Shown here: positions 1 to 6,441 of the stretch, piece after piece
Position numbering within the stretch: the stretch's first letter is position 1
How the letters are laid out: every line of letters begins with the position of its first letter
DNA from: a virus
Length of the DNA: 20,637 nt
Reading direction: 5' to 3' (one strand)
Virus record (IMG/VR): IMGVR_UViG_3300000228_000054
Span: 1-20,637 of that record
The notes under the pieces: model-generated
What the model was told of the DNA's origin: nothing
What the model saw: the letters and a program-made list of their open reading frames with translations, nothing else
Database searches by the model: none
Program-made: the position numbers and the translations under genes

Positions 1-907
1 ATAATGGATTAACCGTGATCGTCCGTCCGTTAACCTCTGAACGGAACCTAGGCATCAGTACGCCAGCCGCCATACAAACAAAATAAGCTGTTAGTTCAGC
101 CATATAGCTAACGCCGGTAGAGGGCGTAGCAGTAAATGTTAAAGCAGTATTAAAAGCTGTTTGAGATTGTAGAGAACCCGCTGTAAGTGTTGTATTGTTT
201 CTAGCGTTTATCGTAAGTTTGCCAGTTAACCCACCATTATTCGCCAGAGATAAAACAATTCCAGATGACGTCGCGGATGACATGTATCTAATGTTAAATT
301 GAATCTTATAGGTCATGCCAGGTACGCAGTTAATACCTAATGGTTGAATTTCTACCCACGTGCCGTTAGACGCATTTGTGTAGGTCTGAGATGAAACCTG
401 CTTAAACAGGTCATTTGCAAGAGACGCTACGCCAACTACTGGGTCTCTGGATATCTTCATGCTACTGCCGCCAACTATCATTGTAGCAGTTCCGGCAACA
501 CCGGCCTTCCTAGCAAAAAGTAGTATAACATCGTTTTTTACTGCATAGAAGCCGTCTGTTAATTCAGCATGAGAAAAAAGGCACGACGTTGCTGATATTT
601 TGGCTGATCTGATTATTGGTCTGGGGGCACCGTTTACTGCTACGCAAAATTCAACGGCTATATCGTTTTCAGAACACTGAAGATACGCTCCGGCATTTAT
701 GTTTAGCCAACCGGTTTCAAGAACCTGAATACCCTGTCCTGATAACTGAAAACCGGTATCAAGCCTATCTACCGTGCCATTAATTGATACCGTAGAAAAC
801 GTTGTTGAAGCGTTTAGATTAGTTACGGAATCTGTATTCCTAACACAAGCTGTTATCCCCTGCTCCGTGTTTCTATAAAACTCATTTCTAAATACAGAGT
901 TACTCAT
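1..907 (-). CDS. Partial beta-rich tail protein / adhesin (3' end outside window)
   Basis: An open frame runs from ATG at 905-907 to the left edge with no stop, giving about 302 codons. Its ribosome binding site is GAGGTG (912-917), five bases from the start. The protein is beta-rich throughout. Residues about 70-155 (NINAGAYLQC, VEFCVAVNGAPRPIIRSAKI, DGFYAVKNDVILLFARK, ending SSMKISRD) look like a jelly-roll of the TNF/C1q-like type found at phage fibre tips. A second beta domain follows (about 165-290: TNASNGTWVEIQPLGINC, then MTYKIQFNIRYM). That plan and its place at the end of the fibre cluster make a minor fibre or adhesin likely. The fold assignment is from pattern only, and the missing C-terminus limits it. 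Confidence 0.55.
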   Translation of the reverse strand, partial: MSNSVFRNEFYRNTEQGITACVRNTDSVTNLNASTTFSTVSINGTVDRLDTGFQLSGQGIQVLETGWLNINAGAYLQCSENDIAVEFCVAVNGAPRPIIRSAKISATSCLFSHAELTDGFYAVKNDVILLFARKAGVAGTATMIVGGSSMKISRDPVVGVASLANDLFKQVSSQTYTNASNGTWVEIQPLGINCVPGMTYKIQFNIRYMSSATSSGIVLSLANNGGLTGKLTINARNNTTLTAGSLQSQTAFNTALTFTATPSTGVSYMAELTAYFVCMAAGVLMPRFRSEVNGRTITVNPL

Positions 908-957
908 CAATCACCTCGGGTATACGCTATTATTTTAATTCGGGTTTTACAAGAAAA

Positions 958-1527
958 TTAGCTTTCTGCATCCAGAAGTGATACAATTTCTGTTTTTTTC
1001 ATTGCTACGCGTAGCTTATTTACGGCAGACAAAAGTCGTGCCTCGTTAATGTATTTCTCATCATAGTCTTCAGCTGGTATTGCTATAAGTGCCGCCATCA
1101 CTAGATCAGGATCTCCAGTTTTAATCGCAGACATTACCGGCATTAGCTTCGTAGCTACTTCTGTCTTCTTTATAAGACCTTCTTCCCTTATACCTAGAAG
1201 CGAGTTTTCGGCCATAAAGGAAATCTCTAACTGATTGCAGACCTGCTTCATATGCGCTACTGCCTGTTCTGCTTTCATTCTTACTTCGTTAGCGTCCGAC
1301 TTAACCTTTGCCACATCATCTAGCTGAAGTGAAAACCCGTCTTCGTTTTCAACTAATAAAAGGTGCTTTTCATCTTTTTCTTCTATTCCCTCGAGTATAG
1401 CAATACTGAAGCAGAAGGGCTCCGCTAAAAGATGCGACCTATTATTCGAACTATCGTCAATGCTTTCAGAAACGTATGAGCTAACAATTTTTTTACTTTC
1501 CTTTTCAATTACTAGAAACCTTTTCAT
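958..1527 (-). CDS. Small helical protein of unknown function, possibly fibre-associated or an assembly chaperone
   Basis: I do not recognise a family for this 189-residue protein with confidence. The first 75 residues look like a small beta-containing domain (MKRFLVIEKESKKIVSSYVS; HLLLVENEDGFSLQLDDV). Then comes a charged, mostly helical part with Ala/Met/Lys-rich segments (about 75-105 and 120-150), and an end resembling a short conserved phage segment (DEKYINEARLLSAVNKLRVA, 157-176). There is no signal peptide or membrane segment. Position between two adhesin genes fits either a fibre chaperone (these are often small and helical) or a minor structural protein. The start has AAAGGAGA (1533-1540). 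Only the location supports a tail role. Confidence 0.45.
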   Translation of the reverse strand: MKRFLVIEKESKKIVSSYVSESIDDSSNNRSHLLAEPFCFSIAILEGIEEKDEKHLLLVENEDGFSLQLDDVAKVKSDANEVRMKAEQAVAHMKQVCNQLEISFMAENSLLGIREEGLIKKTEVATKLMPVMSAIKTGDPDLVMAALIAIPAEDYDEKYINEARLLSAVNKLRVAMKKTEIVSLLDAES

Positions 1528-1552
1528 TTTTATCTCCTTTTATAAATTAGTG

Positions 1553-2533
1553 TTATAACTCTGCGTCAGCCTGTATTATGTCTGTGTATAGTGATACCGG
1601 TTGGTAAAGCGTAAATGATCCTGAAAAATTAACACCAATGCTGTTTTCTGACTCTCCCCCAGTCCAAGGGATTCCTGTTGGAGTATAGTCCCCTGTCCCA
1701 AGCCTATCTAGGCAGTTGGTAAGAGAAGTACCAGGAATTTGACTTACTATTGGCGGCACCCTCATTTTAGTATGGGTCGCGAATCTCATAGCAACACCTG
1801 AGCTGTGATAAGCCCCAGTAACAGAACTGTGTCTAAAATCTCTCTGATAATATCTCTGGCATAATGTAAACTCTTCTGCGGGAGTACTGCCGGCCATACA
1901 AAACTCGGCACCGGGATTATCGCCTACAATAATCGACACCTCAGTTATTTCAAAATAATCAACACCTGCGATAATGGGCACAGCAAGTGGATTCCACTGG
2001 ATGTCAAAATATAGACCTCTACCACTCATTTCAGAAGCGTCAAAAGTGTTAGGGTTAAAATCAAGAACAAATGTTACCTTTTGCCAAACATCGGCTTCTA
2101 GAATTTCAAAGTCCCTATTTCTGTGATCCCAGGTTCCGATTCCATTACCGTTTGCAAAGGACGCCCACTGCATAGAATTTCCCGTCCTATTTGATCTAAC
2201 CCAAAATGAATACGACAGCTTTTTATTCCATGCCCTTCTTAGAAAACGCTTCTCAACAACTTGTCTTATCGACATCTCGCCCATTGCAGTACAGTTTGCA
2301 GTAACCTGAGAAATTCTCAGTGCGTAATCACTGTTTCCAGTAGGACAGCTAGACACAACTCTTGATACTCGCGCGTGACCTCCAGTGAATGTTGATATGA
2401 TATTCCATCTATCTACAGGATAACCACTCGTATTGTTGTAATCCGTTGGGCCAACGCCCCTCTGCCAGTAATCAAACTTTCCATTAATCAGTAAATTTTT
2501 ATCCAGTCTATCTATTCTTGGTGCTAAGCCCAT
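1553..2533 (-). CDS. Tail fibre / receptor-binding protein, second 'NG..QR' ADAEL family member
   Basis: This 326-residue protein starts with the family signature more clearly than its relative at 5376-6434: NLLINGKFDYWQRGVG (13-28) and YPVDRWNI (38-45). A beta-sandwich-like middle (about 50-200) includes LSYSFWVRSNRTGNSMQWA and a region ending in DYFEITEVSIIVGDNP. CQRYYQRDF (225-233) matches the other's CRLYYEKSY, and the protein ends in QADAEL. Family knowledge: such proteins are phage tail fibre or carbohydrate-binding-like tips. The two genes are separated by the three collar genes. The ribosome binding site GAGGG (2538-2542) is four bases from the start. The likely function is host binding; the specific receptor is unknown. 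Confidence 0.75.
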   Translation of the reverse strand: MGLAPRIDRLDKNLLINGKFDYWQRGVGPTDYNNTSGYPVDRWNIISTFTGGHARVSRVVSSCPTGNSDYALRISQVTANCTAMGEMSIRQVVEKRFLRRAWNKKLSYSFWVRSNRTGNSMQWASFANGNGIGTWDHRNRDFEILEADVWQKVTFVLDFNPNTFDASEMSGRGLYFDIQWNPLAVPIIAGVDYFEITEVSIIVGDNPGAEFCMAGSTPAEEFTLCQRYYQRDFRHSSVTGAYHSSGVAMRFATHTKMRVPPIVSQIPGTSLTNCLDRLGTGDYTPTGIPWTGGESENSIGVNFSGSFTLYQPVSLYTDIIQADAEL

Positions 2534-2549
2534 TTATCCCTCTTTATGT

Positions 2550-3134
2550 TTAGTTAATTTTTATGAAGTAGTTAAGAACAATTGTAGGCTGTGTATTCTG
2601 GTGCGTAACGCCCGATCCGTTGTTTTGAATAGAAATATTAGATAGGCTTCCATGTGTACTCCATACCTGATTGTTTGCTATATCACTTCTAGGTACATAC
2701 ATTCCAGCGGACCCAGGAGGAAATCCGGAAATCCCAGCTATTGAGTAATTGTGCCCATGCCCGGCATCATTTACTCCGTGTCCGTGAGAAGGCATTTGCC
2801 CTACACTTAAAGCATGAACTTCACTGCCCCCAACGGATCTCGGTACCTGCCCATTAACCCCTGAAGCGGCAGACGTAAGTCTATTTGCTGCGGAACCACC
2901 CATATTGTCAACGCCGGCAACAACTCGTCCACGTAGATCCGGAACAAGGGTCTGACCTGTTACGTTTGCATACTTAGATCCCGAGCAAGATGCTCCGTCA
3001 CACACAACCCACGACGACCCATTCAGGCTTTGGAACTGAGCCGGTGTTAAGTCCGCAGCAACGATCATACCTACAGGATTAAGGTCTCCTTGTTCAATCG
3101 CTCTTGATACTTGCAATCTAGGAACTTTCATCAT
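2550..3134 (-). CDS. Short tail collar protein (almost only the collar domain)
   Basis: In 194 residues this is nearly a bare collar domain: LNPVGMIVAADLTPAQFQ, SWVVCDGASCSGS, PDLRGRVVAG, then GSEVHALSVGQMPSHGHG and the end TQPTIVLNYFIKIN. The last two are the most canonical collar signatures in this window. Two His-Gly-His pairs (about 117-119 and 126-128) suggest metal binding in the trimer. Two ATG codons in a row (3134 and 3131) are possible starts; the ribosome binding site AGGAGAG (3141-3147) is six and nine bases ahead of them, so either fits. Residues VSRAIEQGDLNPVGMIV (9-25) are identical to part of the preceding collar gene. A short N-terminus suggests it needs a partner to attach to the baseplate. 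Confidence 0.85.
   Translation of the reverse strand: MMKVPRLQVSRAIEQGDLNPVGMIVAADLTPAQFQSLNGSSWVVCDGASCSGSKYANVTGQTLVPDLRGRVVAGVDNMGGSAANRLTSAASGVNGQVPRSVGGSEVHALSVGQMPSHGHGVNDAGHGHNYSIAGISGFPPGSAGMYVPRSDIANNQVWSTHGSLSNISIQNNGSGVTHQNTQPTIVLNYFIKIN
3061..3107 (-). repeat. 47-bp exact repeat, copy 1 (second copy 3610-3656)
   Basis: This stretch is identical to 3610-3656 base for base, and the bases flanking it differ. It encodes the start of the collar domain (within SRAIEQGDLNPVGMIV) in both genes. Flanking collar sequence is much less alike, so recent exchange between the genes or strong codon-level constraint is implied. Confidence 0.9.
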
Positions 3135-3173
3135 GTTATTCTCTCCTGTATCTGTCTGACCTAGATGTTAAAC

Positions 3174-4523
3174 TTAGTTAATTTTTATGAAATGATTGAC
3201 TGTGATGTTACGCATACGGGTTTCGTTATCACCAGCAGTTAAAGTAATACCTGTAGCAGCCGCGGAAGTACTAGACGCTTGACTTGTTAGGGCGCCACCA
3301 CCCGGACTAGTGCCATTCATATTGTTTACGCCTAATGTACCATGACTGTGCCCAGGATCACTAATTCCTAAACCATTCTTAGCCGTAGCCTGATCCTGAA
3401 AAGTTCCTAGTGCTAAATCACCTGAAGGATTCTGCTGCCCATCCGACCTTCCATTGTTTTTACCTCTTAGTACCAAGCCCCTAGCATCTGGAATTGTTGC
3501 CGCGCCAGTTATCGTAGCGTATGCGCTTCCGGCAATATTTCTTCCATCCATTAGTACCCAGCTATTACTATTTATACTCTGAAACTGAGACTCGGTTAAC
3601 ATAGACTGGACGATCATACCTACAGGATTAAGGTCTCCTTGTTCAATCGCTCTTGAGACTAAGAGTTTTGCCTCAAGATCTGAGATCCTCTTCTTGTGGT
3701 CAATTACGGTGTCACCGAAGGTCTTTAAATCAACATTAGATACACCACCAAAATTACTCTCTGGCTGACCAGACACCGCAGACAGTGTTGGAACCATACT
3801 ATCTACTTTTCCACTAAGTGTTTCAAGAAATTGAATCGTAGATTCCTGCGGTCTCTCCGCAAGGCTTCCAACTGATACAACCGAAATCTGATCAGTGGTT
3901 ACATGGGTTTGTTTAAATCTGATTAAGCTAGAAGTACTACCCGTTCCGACTTCTATGTAATCTCCGTTACTCAGTAAATCATTCCCGATACAGCGAATCT
4001 GCTGCAAACCGTTTCTATACACAAGAACCGCGCCGACCTGCGACATTGGATTTTTATTCAGATCAAAAGCTTCACCTACGGTAAAATCGGTCGAATTAGC
4101 AGCTAAGTCACCCGTTGCAACTAAAGGCCTTGCATCAACAAATGGTATGGTGCCTAGTTTACTGAATTCAAAGTTACCCGTGAATATCTCTCCTTCTTCT
4201 GCTGTAAAGCCAAGAAATACGATGTTATTATTCACGACAGTGTAGGATAGCCCACTAATTAAAGAGCCGCGCAATGAACTAGTAAGAGTTAGGTTATTTT
4301 TAAAGTAGTGCAACCTTGCACTCTGTAATAACGTTGCACTTGGATTTGTGAAACCCGTACTTGCCATTTCAACGGGTGAGTTTAGACTATTTAGACTAAA
4401 GCCTGAGTCACCTTGAGTAGCTCTGTGCGCAAACATGAGTCTATTTATACCGGTGAACAGACTCTTCTGTCCTAGAATTTCCGACTTCTTGTATGATATG
4501 CTTAACTTACCTAATGCGCTCAT
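3174..4523 (-). CDS. Tail collar protein with long N-terminal region and one 'YRNG' module
   Basis: This 449-residue protein has three parts. Residues 1-115 are unassigned and may attach to the tail. Residues about 128-222 form an 'RNG' module (GAVLVYRNGLQQ, then SLIRFKQTHVTTDQISVVS). A short region with helical character (KRISDLEAKLLVSRAIEQ, about 278-295) may be a trimeric coiled coil. The C-terminal 150 residues are a tail-collar domain: LNPVGMIV, SWVLMDGRN, IPDARGLVLRGKNNG, a DPGHSH pair and TVNHFIKIN. The gene looks mosaic: 47 bp match the downstream collar gene exactly and 50 bp match the upstream collar gene exactly. Its ribosome binding site is a modest GAGGA (4529-4533), five bases ahead of the ATG. 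Confidence 0.85.
   Translation of the reverse strand: MSALGKLSISYKKSEILGQKSLFTGINRLMFAHRATQGDSGFSLNSLNSPVEMASTGFTNPSATLLQSARLHYFKNNLTLTSSLRGSLISGLSYTVVNNNIVFLGFTAEEGEIFTGNFEFSKLGTIPFVDARPLVATGDLAANSTDFTVGEAFDLNKNPMSQVGAVLVYRNGLQQIRCIGNDLLSNGDYIEVGTGSTSSLIRFKQTHVTTDQISVVSVGSLAERPQESTIQFLETLSGKVDSMVPTLSAVSGQPESNFGGVSNVDLKTFGDTVIDHKKRISDLEAKLLVSRAIEQGDLNPVGMIVQSMLTESQFQSINSNSWVLMDGRNIAGSAYATITGAATIPDARGLVLRGKNNGRSDGQQNPSGDLALGTFQDQATAKNGLGISDPGHSHGTLGVNNMNGTSPGGGALTSQASSTSAAATGITLTAGDNETRMRNITVNHFIKIN
3373..3422 (-). repeat. 50-bp exact repeat, copy 1 (second copy 4777-4826)
   Basis: Identical to 4777-4826 over 50 bases, with different bases on both sides. It encodes the segment GDLALGTFQDQATAKNGL in the middle of the collar domain of the 449-residue protein. 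Confidence 0.9.
3610..3656 (-). repeat. 47-bp exact repeat, copy 2 (first copy 3061-3107)
   Basis: Second copy, inside the 449-residue collar gene, in the same reading frame and at the same domain position as in the short collar gene. Confidence 0.9.
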
Positions 4524-4556
4524 GGTTATCCTCGTTTAATTGTTAAGTTATGCTAG

Positions 4557-5348
4557 TTAATCCGTATTAATTTTAATAAAAATATTTACTGTTACATTGC
4601 GCATGCGGGTTTCGTTATTTGTTGATTGAATATTTGCGTTAGCTGCTGCGATGGTGGGCGTTGCGTTTGGACCATTATAGGCTGCGCCGGGATTATACCC
4701 ATTTCCATTACTACCGCCGTAAAAACTAATAGTTGGAGTATTTACCAATGTGTGACTATGCCCTGCATCATACAATCCATTCTTAGCCGTAGCCTGATCC
4801 TGAAAAGTTCCTAGTGCTAAATCACCATCTGGGTTTCTAGTGCTGCCATTATTCTTACCTCTAAGAACTACACCACGCAGATCGGGCACGTTATTTACTC
4901 CAGTTACTGAGGAATACTGGGAGCCAGCCACAGAACGTCCGTCAGCTAAAATCCAAGATGTCCCGTTTAATGCCTGGAACTGGGGCTCAGTAAGCATTGA
5001 GTGAATAACGGCTCCGACCGGATTAGGGTCTGATACGGCACCCGTGAATGCCGCAAACGCACCAGATGCGTTTGTATAGAATGACCTGATGAATTTAAAA
5101 CCCTTGTACCCAGCTGGACCAACTGTAAAGGAATTAACAGAAGAAGTAAGTATGACCTGACCATTTGTTGTGCTAATAACAGCAAATAAGTTATACCTTG
5201 TGCTGGCGGTGAGAGACGAGATGCTATGCTGTAGTGAAGACGTTTGATACTGCTGTCCACCAACGGTTAAACGACTATTACCAAGAGTTATTGCCCCCGA
5301 AGAATATGAAACTGAGCCAATACTGTCTTCAAAAAATTTTTGACCCAT
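4557..5348 (-). CDS. Tail collar protein with unique N-terminal beta domain
   Basis: This 263-residue protein has a beta-rich N-terminal domain (1-105), resembling an FNIII-like or chaperone-like sandwich (SSLTASTRYNLFAVIST, then VGPAGYKGFKFIRSF). A phage tail-collar domain follows (about 109-261): DPNPVGAVIHSMLTEPQFQ, SWILADGRSVAGSQY, PDLRGVVLRGKNNG, a His-x-His pair in AGHSH, and the closing TRMRNVTVNIFIKI. Collar domains form short trimeric tips in phage short tail fibres (T4 gp12 type) and use paired histidines to hold metal ions. The start has the strongest Shine-Dalgarno in the fibre block (TGGAGGTAA, 5352-5360). It shares an exact 50-bp stretch with the next gene. Confidence 0.85.
   Translation of the reverse strand: MGQKFFEDSIGSVSYSSGAITLGNSRLTVGGQQYQTSSLQHSISSLTASTRYNLFAVISTTNGQVILTSSVNSFTVGPAGYKGFKFIRSFYTNASGAFAAFTGAVSDPNPVGAVIHSMLTEPQFQALNGTSWILADGRSVAGSQYSSVTGVNNVPDLRGVVLRGKNNGSTRNPDGDLALGTFQDQATAKNGLYDAGHSHTLVNTPTISFYGGSNGNGYNPGAAYNGPNATPTIAAANANIQSTNNETRMRNVTVNIFIKINTD
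4777..4826 (-). repeat. 50-bp exact repeat, copy 2 (first copy 3373-3422)
   Basis: Second copy, in the 263-residue collar gene, in the same frame and at the equivalent position of the collar domain. The collar sequences on either side differ at many positions. Confidence 0.9.
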
Positions 5349-5375
5349 TAATTACCTCCAAAGTTGTTCGGAAAA

Positions 5376-6434
5376 TTAAAGTTCTGCATCGGCTGACCAG
5401 TGTGCGTGATGGTAAAGCCCTAATCCGTTTGGATTCCATATTCTAAATCCACTAGTAGAGTAGCCAGAGATAGAAACCGCCTGATCCCCGTCTCCCTCGG
5501 TGTATATTTTATTAAACGTGCCCACGTGTGACCATATTTTTATGTTAGGCGTAGCTCTTTTTACTGTTTTAAAAGATACTCGTGAGGTCACTAGGCACGC
5601 TGAGGGCGCGCCGCCCCATGAGTGTGCATCGGTCTCTGCAATCACAGATGATCCGGGGGCTACGTATAGCGGATAGCTCTTTTCATAATACAAACGACAG
5701 CGGTCAAGTTGCTCAGTGAAATTGCTAAATAAAAATTCAGACGCCGAAGACCCAATTTCTAATTGAATTCCAGAAAATAAAATTGTTGCACCGGAATAAG
5801 AAATCCAATTAATTGAGTCCGGTGATTTAAGCCTAACAGATGGTGATGGTGCGTTCCAGATGCCCTCGACTCCTGCACGATCTGAAGCATCGCCCAAACT
5901 AAATCTTATTTCCATAGCGGCGCTGACATCAGTATTTTGTGATCCGGATAGCAAGCCGGGTATTACAATTTTTTTTCTTTCCCATGTATTAGCCTGCATT
6001 ACAGTATATGATGAGATGTAAGCTTCCAGATTATCGGAATTTATTATAGAAATACTGTATTTACCTGTGACTGCACTGTTTACATAGAAAGATAACACGC
6101 TCTGTGCTGCTGATGCCTTACCATAATTTAACTGAGAGGCGTCATAACCGATTATCGTAGTAGAGAGCGCATGAATTGATCCGGATGCGGGTGTTACAGC
6201 CGATGTAACAACTAATTTTGCAGCATGAGAAAATCCGGTTGGTACGTTATCGGTTACTTGCTGTATAGAAAAACCGCCCGTGCCTGCATGTACCTTAAAT
6301 CGGTCAGGACCATACACACCCGAAGGTGACGCAGCCACGGCATTACCTACGTTTCTTTGGTCAATACGCACGTCTCCATTTGTAACCATGTTTCTTGACC
6401 CAGTTCCTATGATTTTTGATAGCTCTCTAGCCAT
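5376..6434 (-). CDS. Tail fibre / receptor-binding protein, 'NG..QR' family, C-terminal ADAEL
   Basis: Residues 15-50 show the family pattern NMVTNGDVRIDQRNVG, then YGPDRFKV. Later segments are also typical of this phage fibre family: FSGIQLEIGSSASEFLFSNF (about 220-239) and EQLDRCRLYYEKSYPL (240-255). The protein has a carbohydrate-binding-like beta-sandwich plan with a C-terminal region unique to each member. The last residues are SADAEL, which a second fibre at 1553-2533 shares as QADAEL. The two proteins are distant relatives with differing middles, as for alternative receptor-binding parts. The ribosome binding site AGGTGA (6438-6443) overlaps the stop of the preceding fibre gene, indicating co-translation. 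Confidence 0.75.
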   Translation of the reverse strand: MARELSKIIGTGSRNMVTNGDVRIDQRNVGNAVAASPSGVYGPDRFKVHAGTGGFSIQQVTDNVPTGFSHAAKLVVTSAVTPASGSIHALSTTIIGYDASQLNYGKASAAQSVLSFYVNSAVTGKYSISIINSDNLEAYISSYTVMQANTWERKKIVIPGLLSGSQNTDVSAAMEIRFSLGDASDRAGVEGIWNAPSPSVRLKSPDSINWISYSGATILFSGIQLEIGSSASEFLFSNFTEQLDRCRLYYEKSYPLYVAPGSSVIAETDAHSWGGAPSACLVTSRVSFKTVKRATPNIKIWSHVGTFNKIYTEGDGDQAVSISGYSTSGFRIWNPNGLGLYHHAHWSADAEL

Positions 6435-6441
6435 TTTTCAC

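Noticed and set aside
908-957. Possible terminator in the gap between the 189-residue gene and the left-edge adhesin
   Set aside because: The only repeats are short direct copies of TCGGGT. There is no stem of useful length and no T-run on the coding strand.
3061-4826. Diversity-generating retroelement template and variable repeats in the collar genes
   Set aside because: The repeats are exact, too short, show no adenine-biased differences and lie in the middle of the domains. No reverse transcriptase or accessory gene is in the window.
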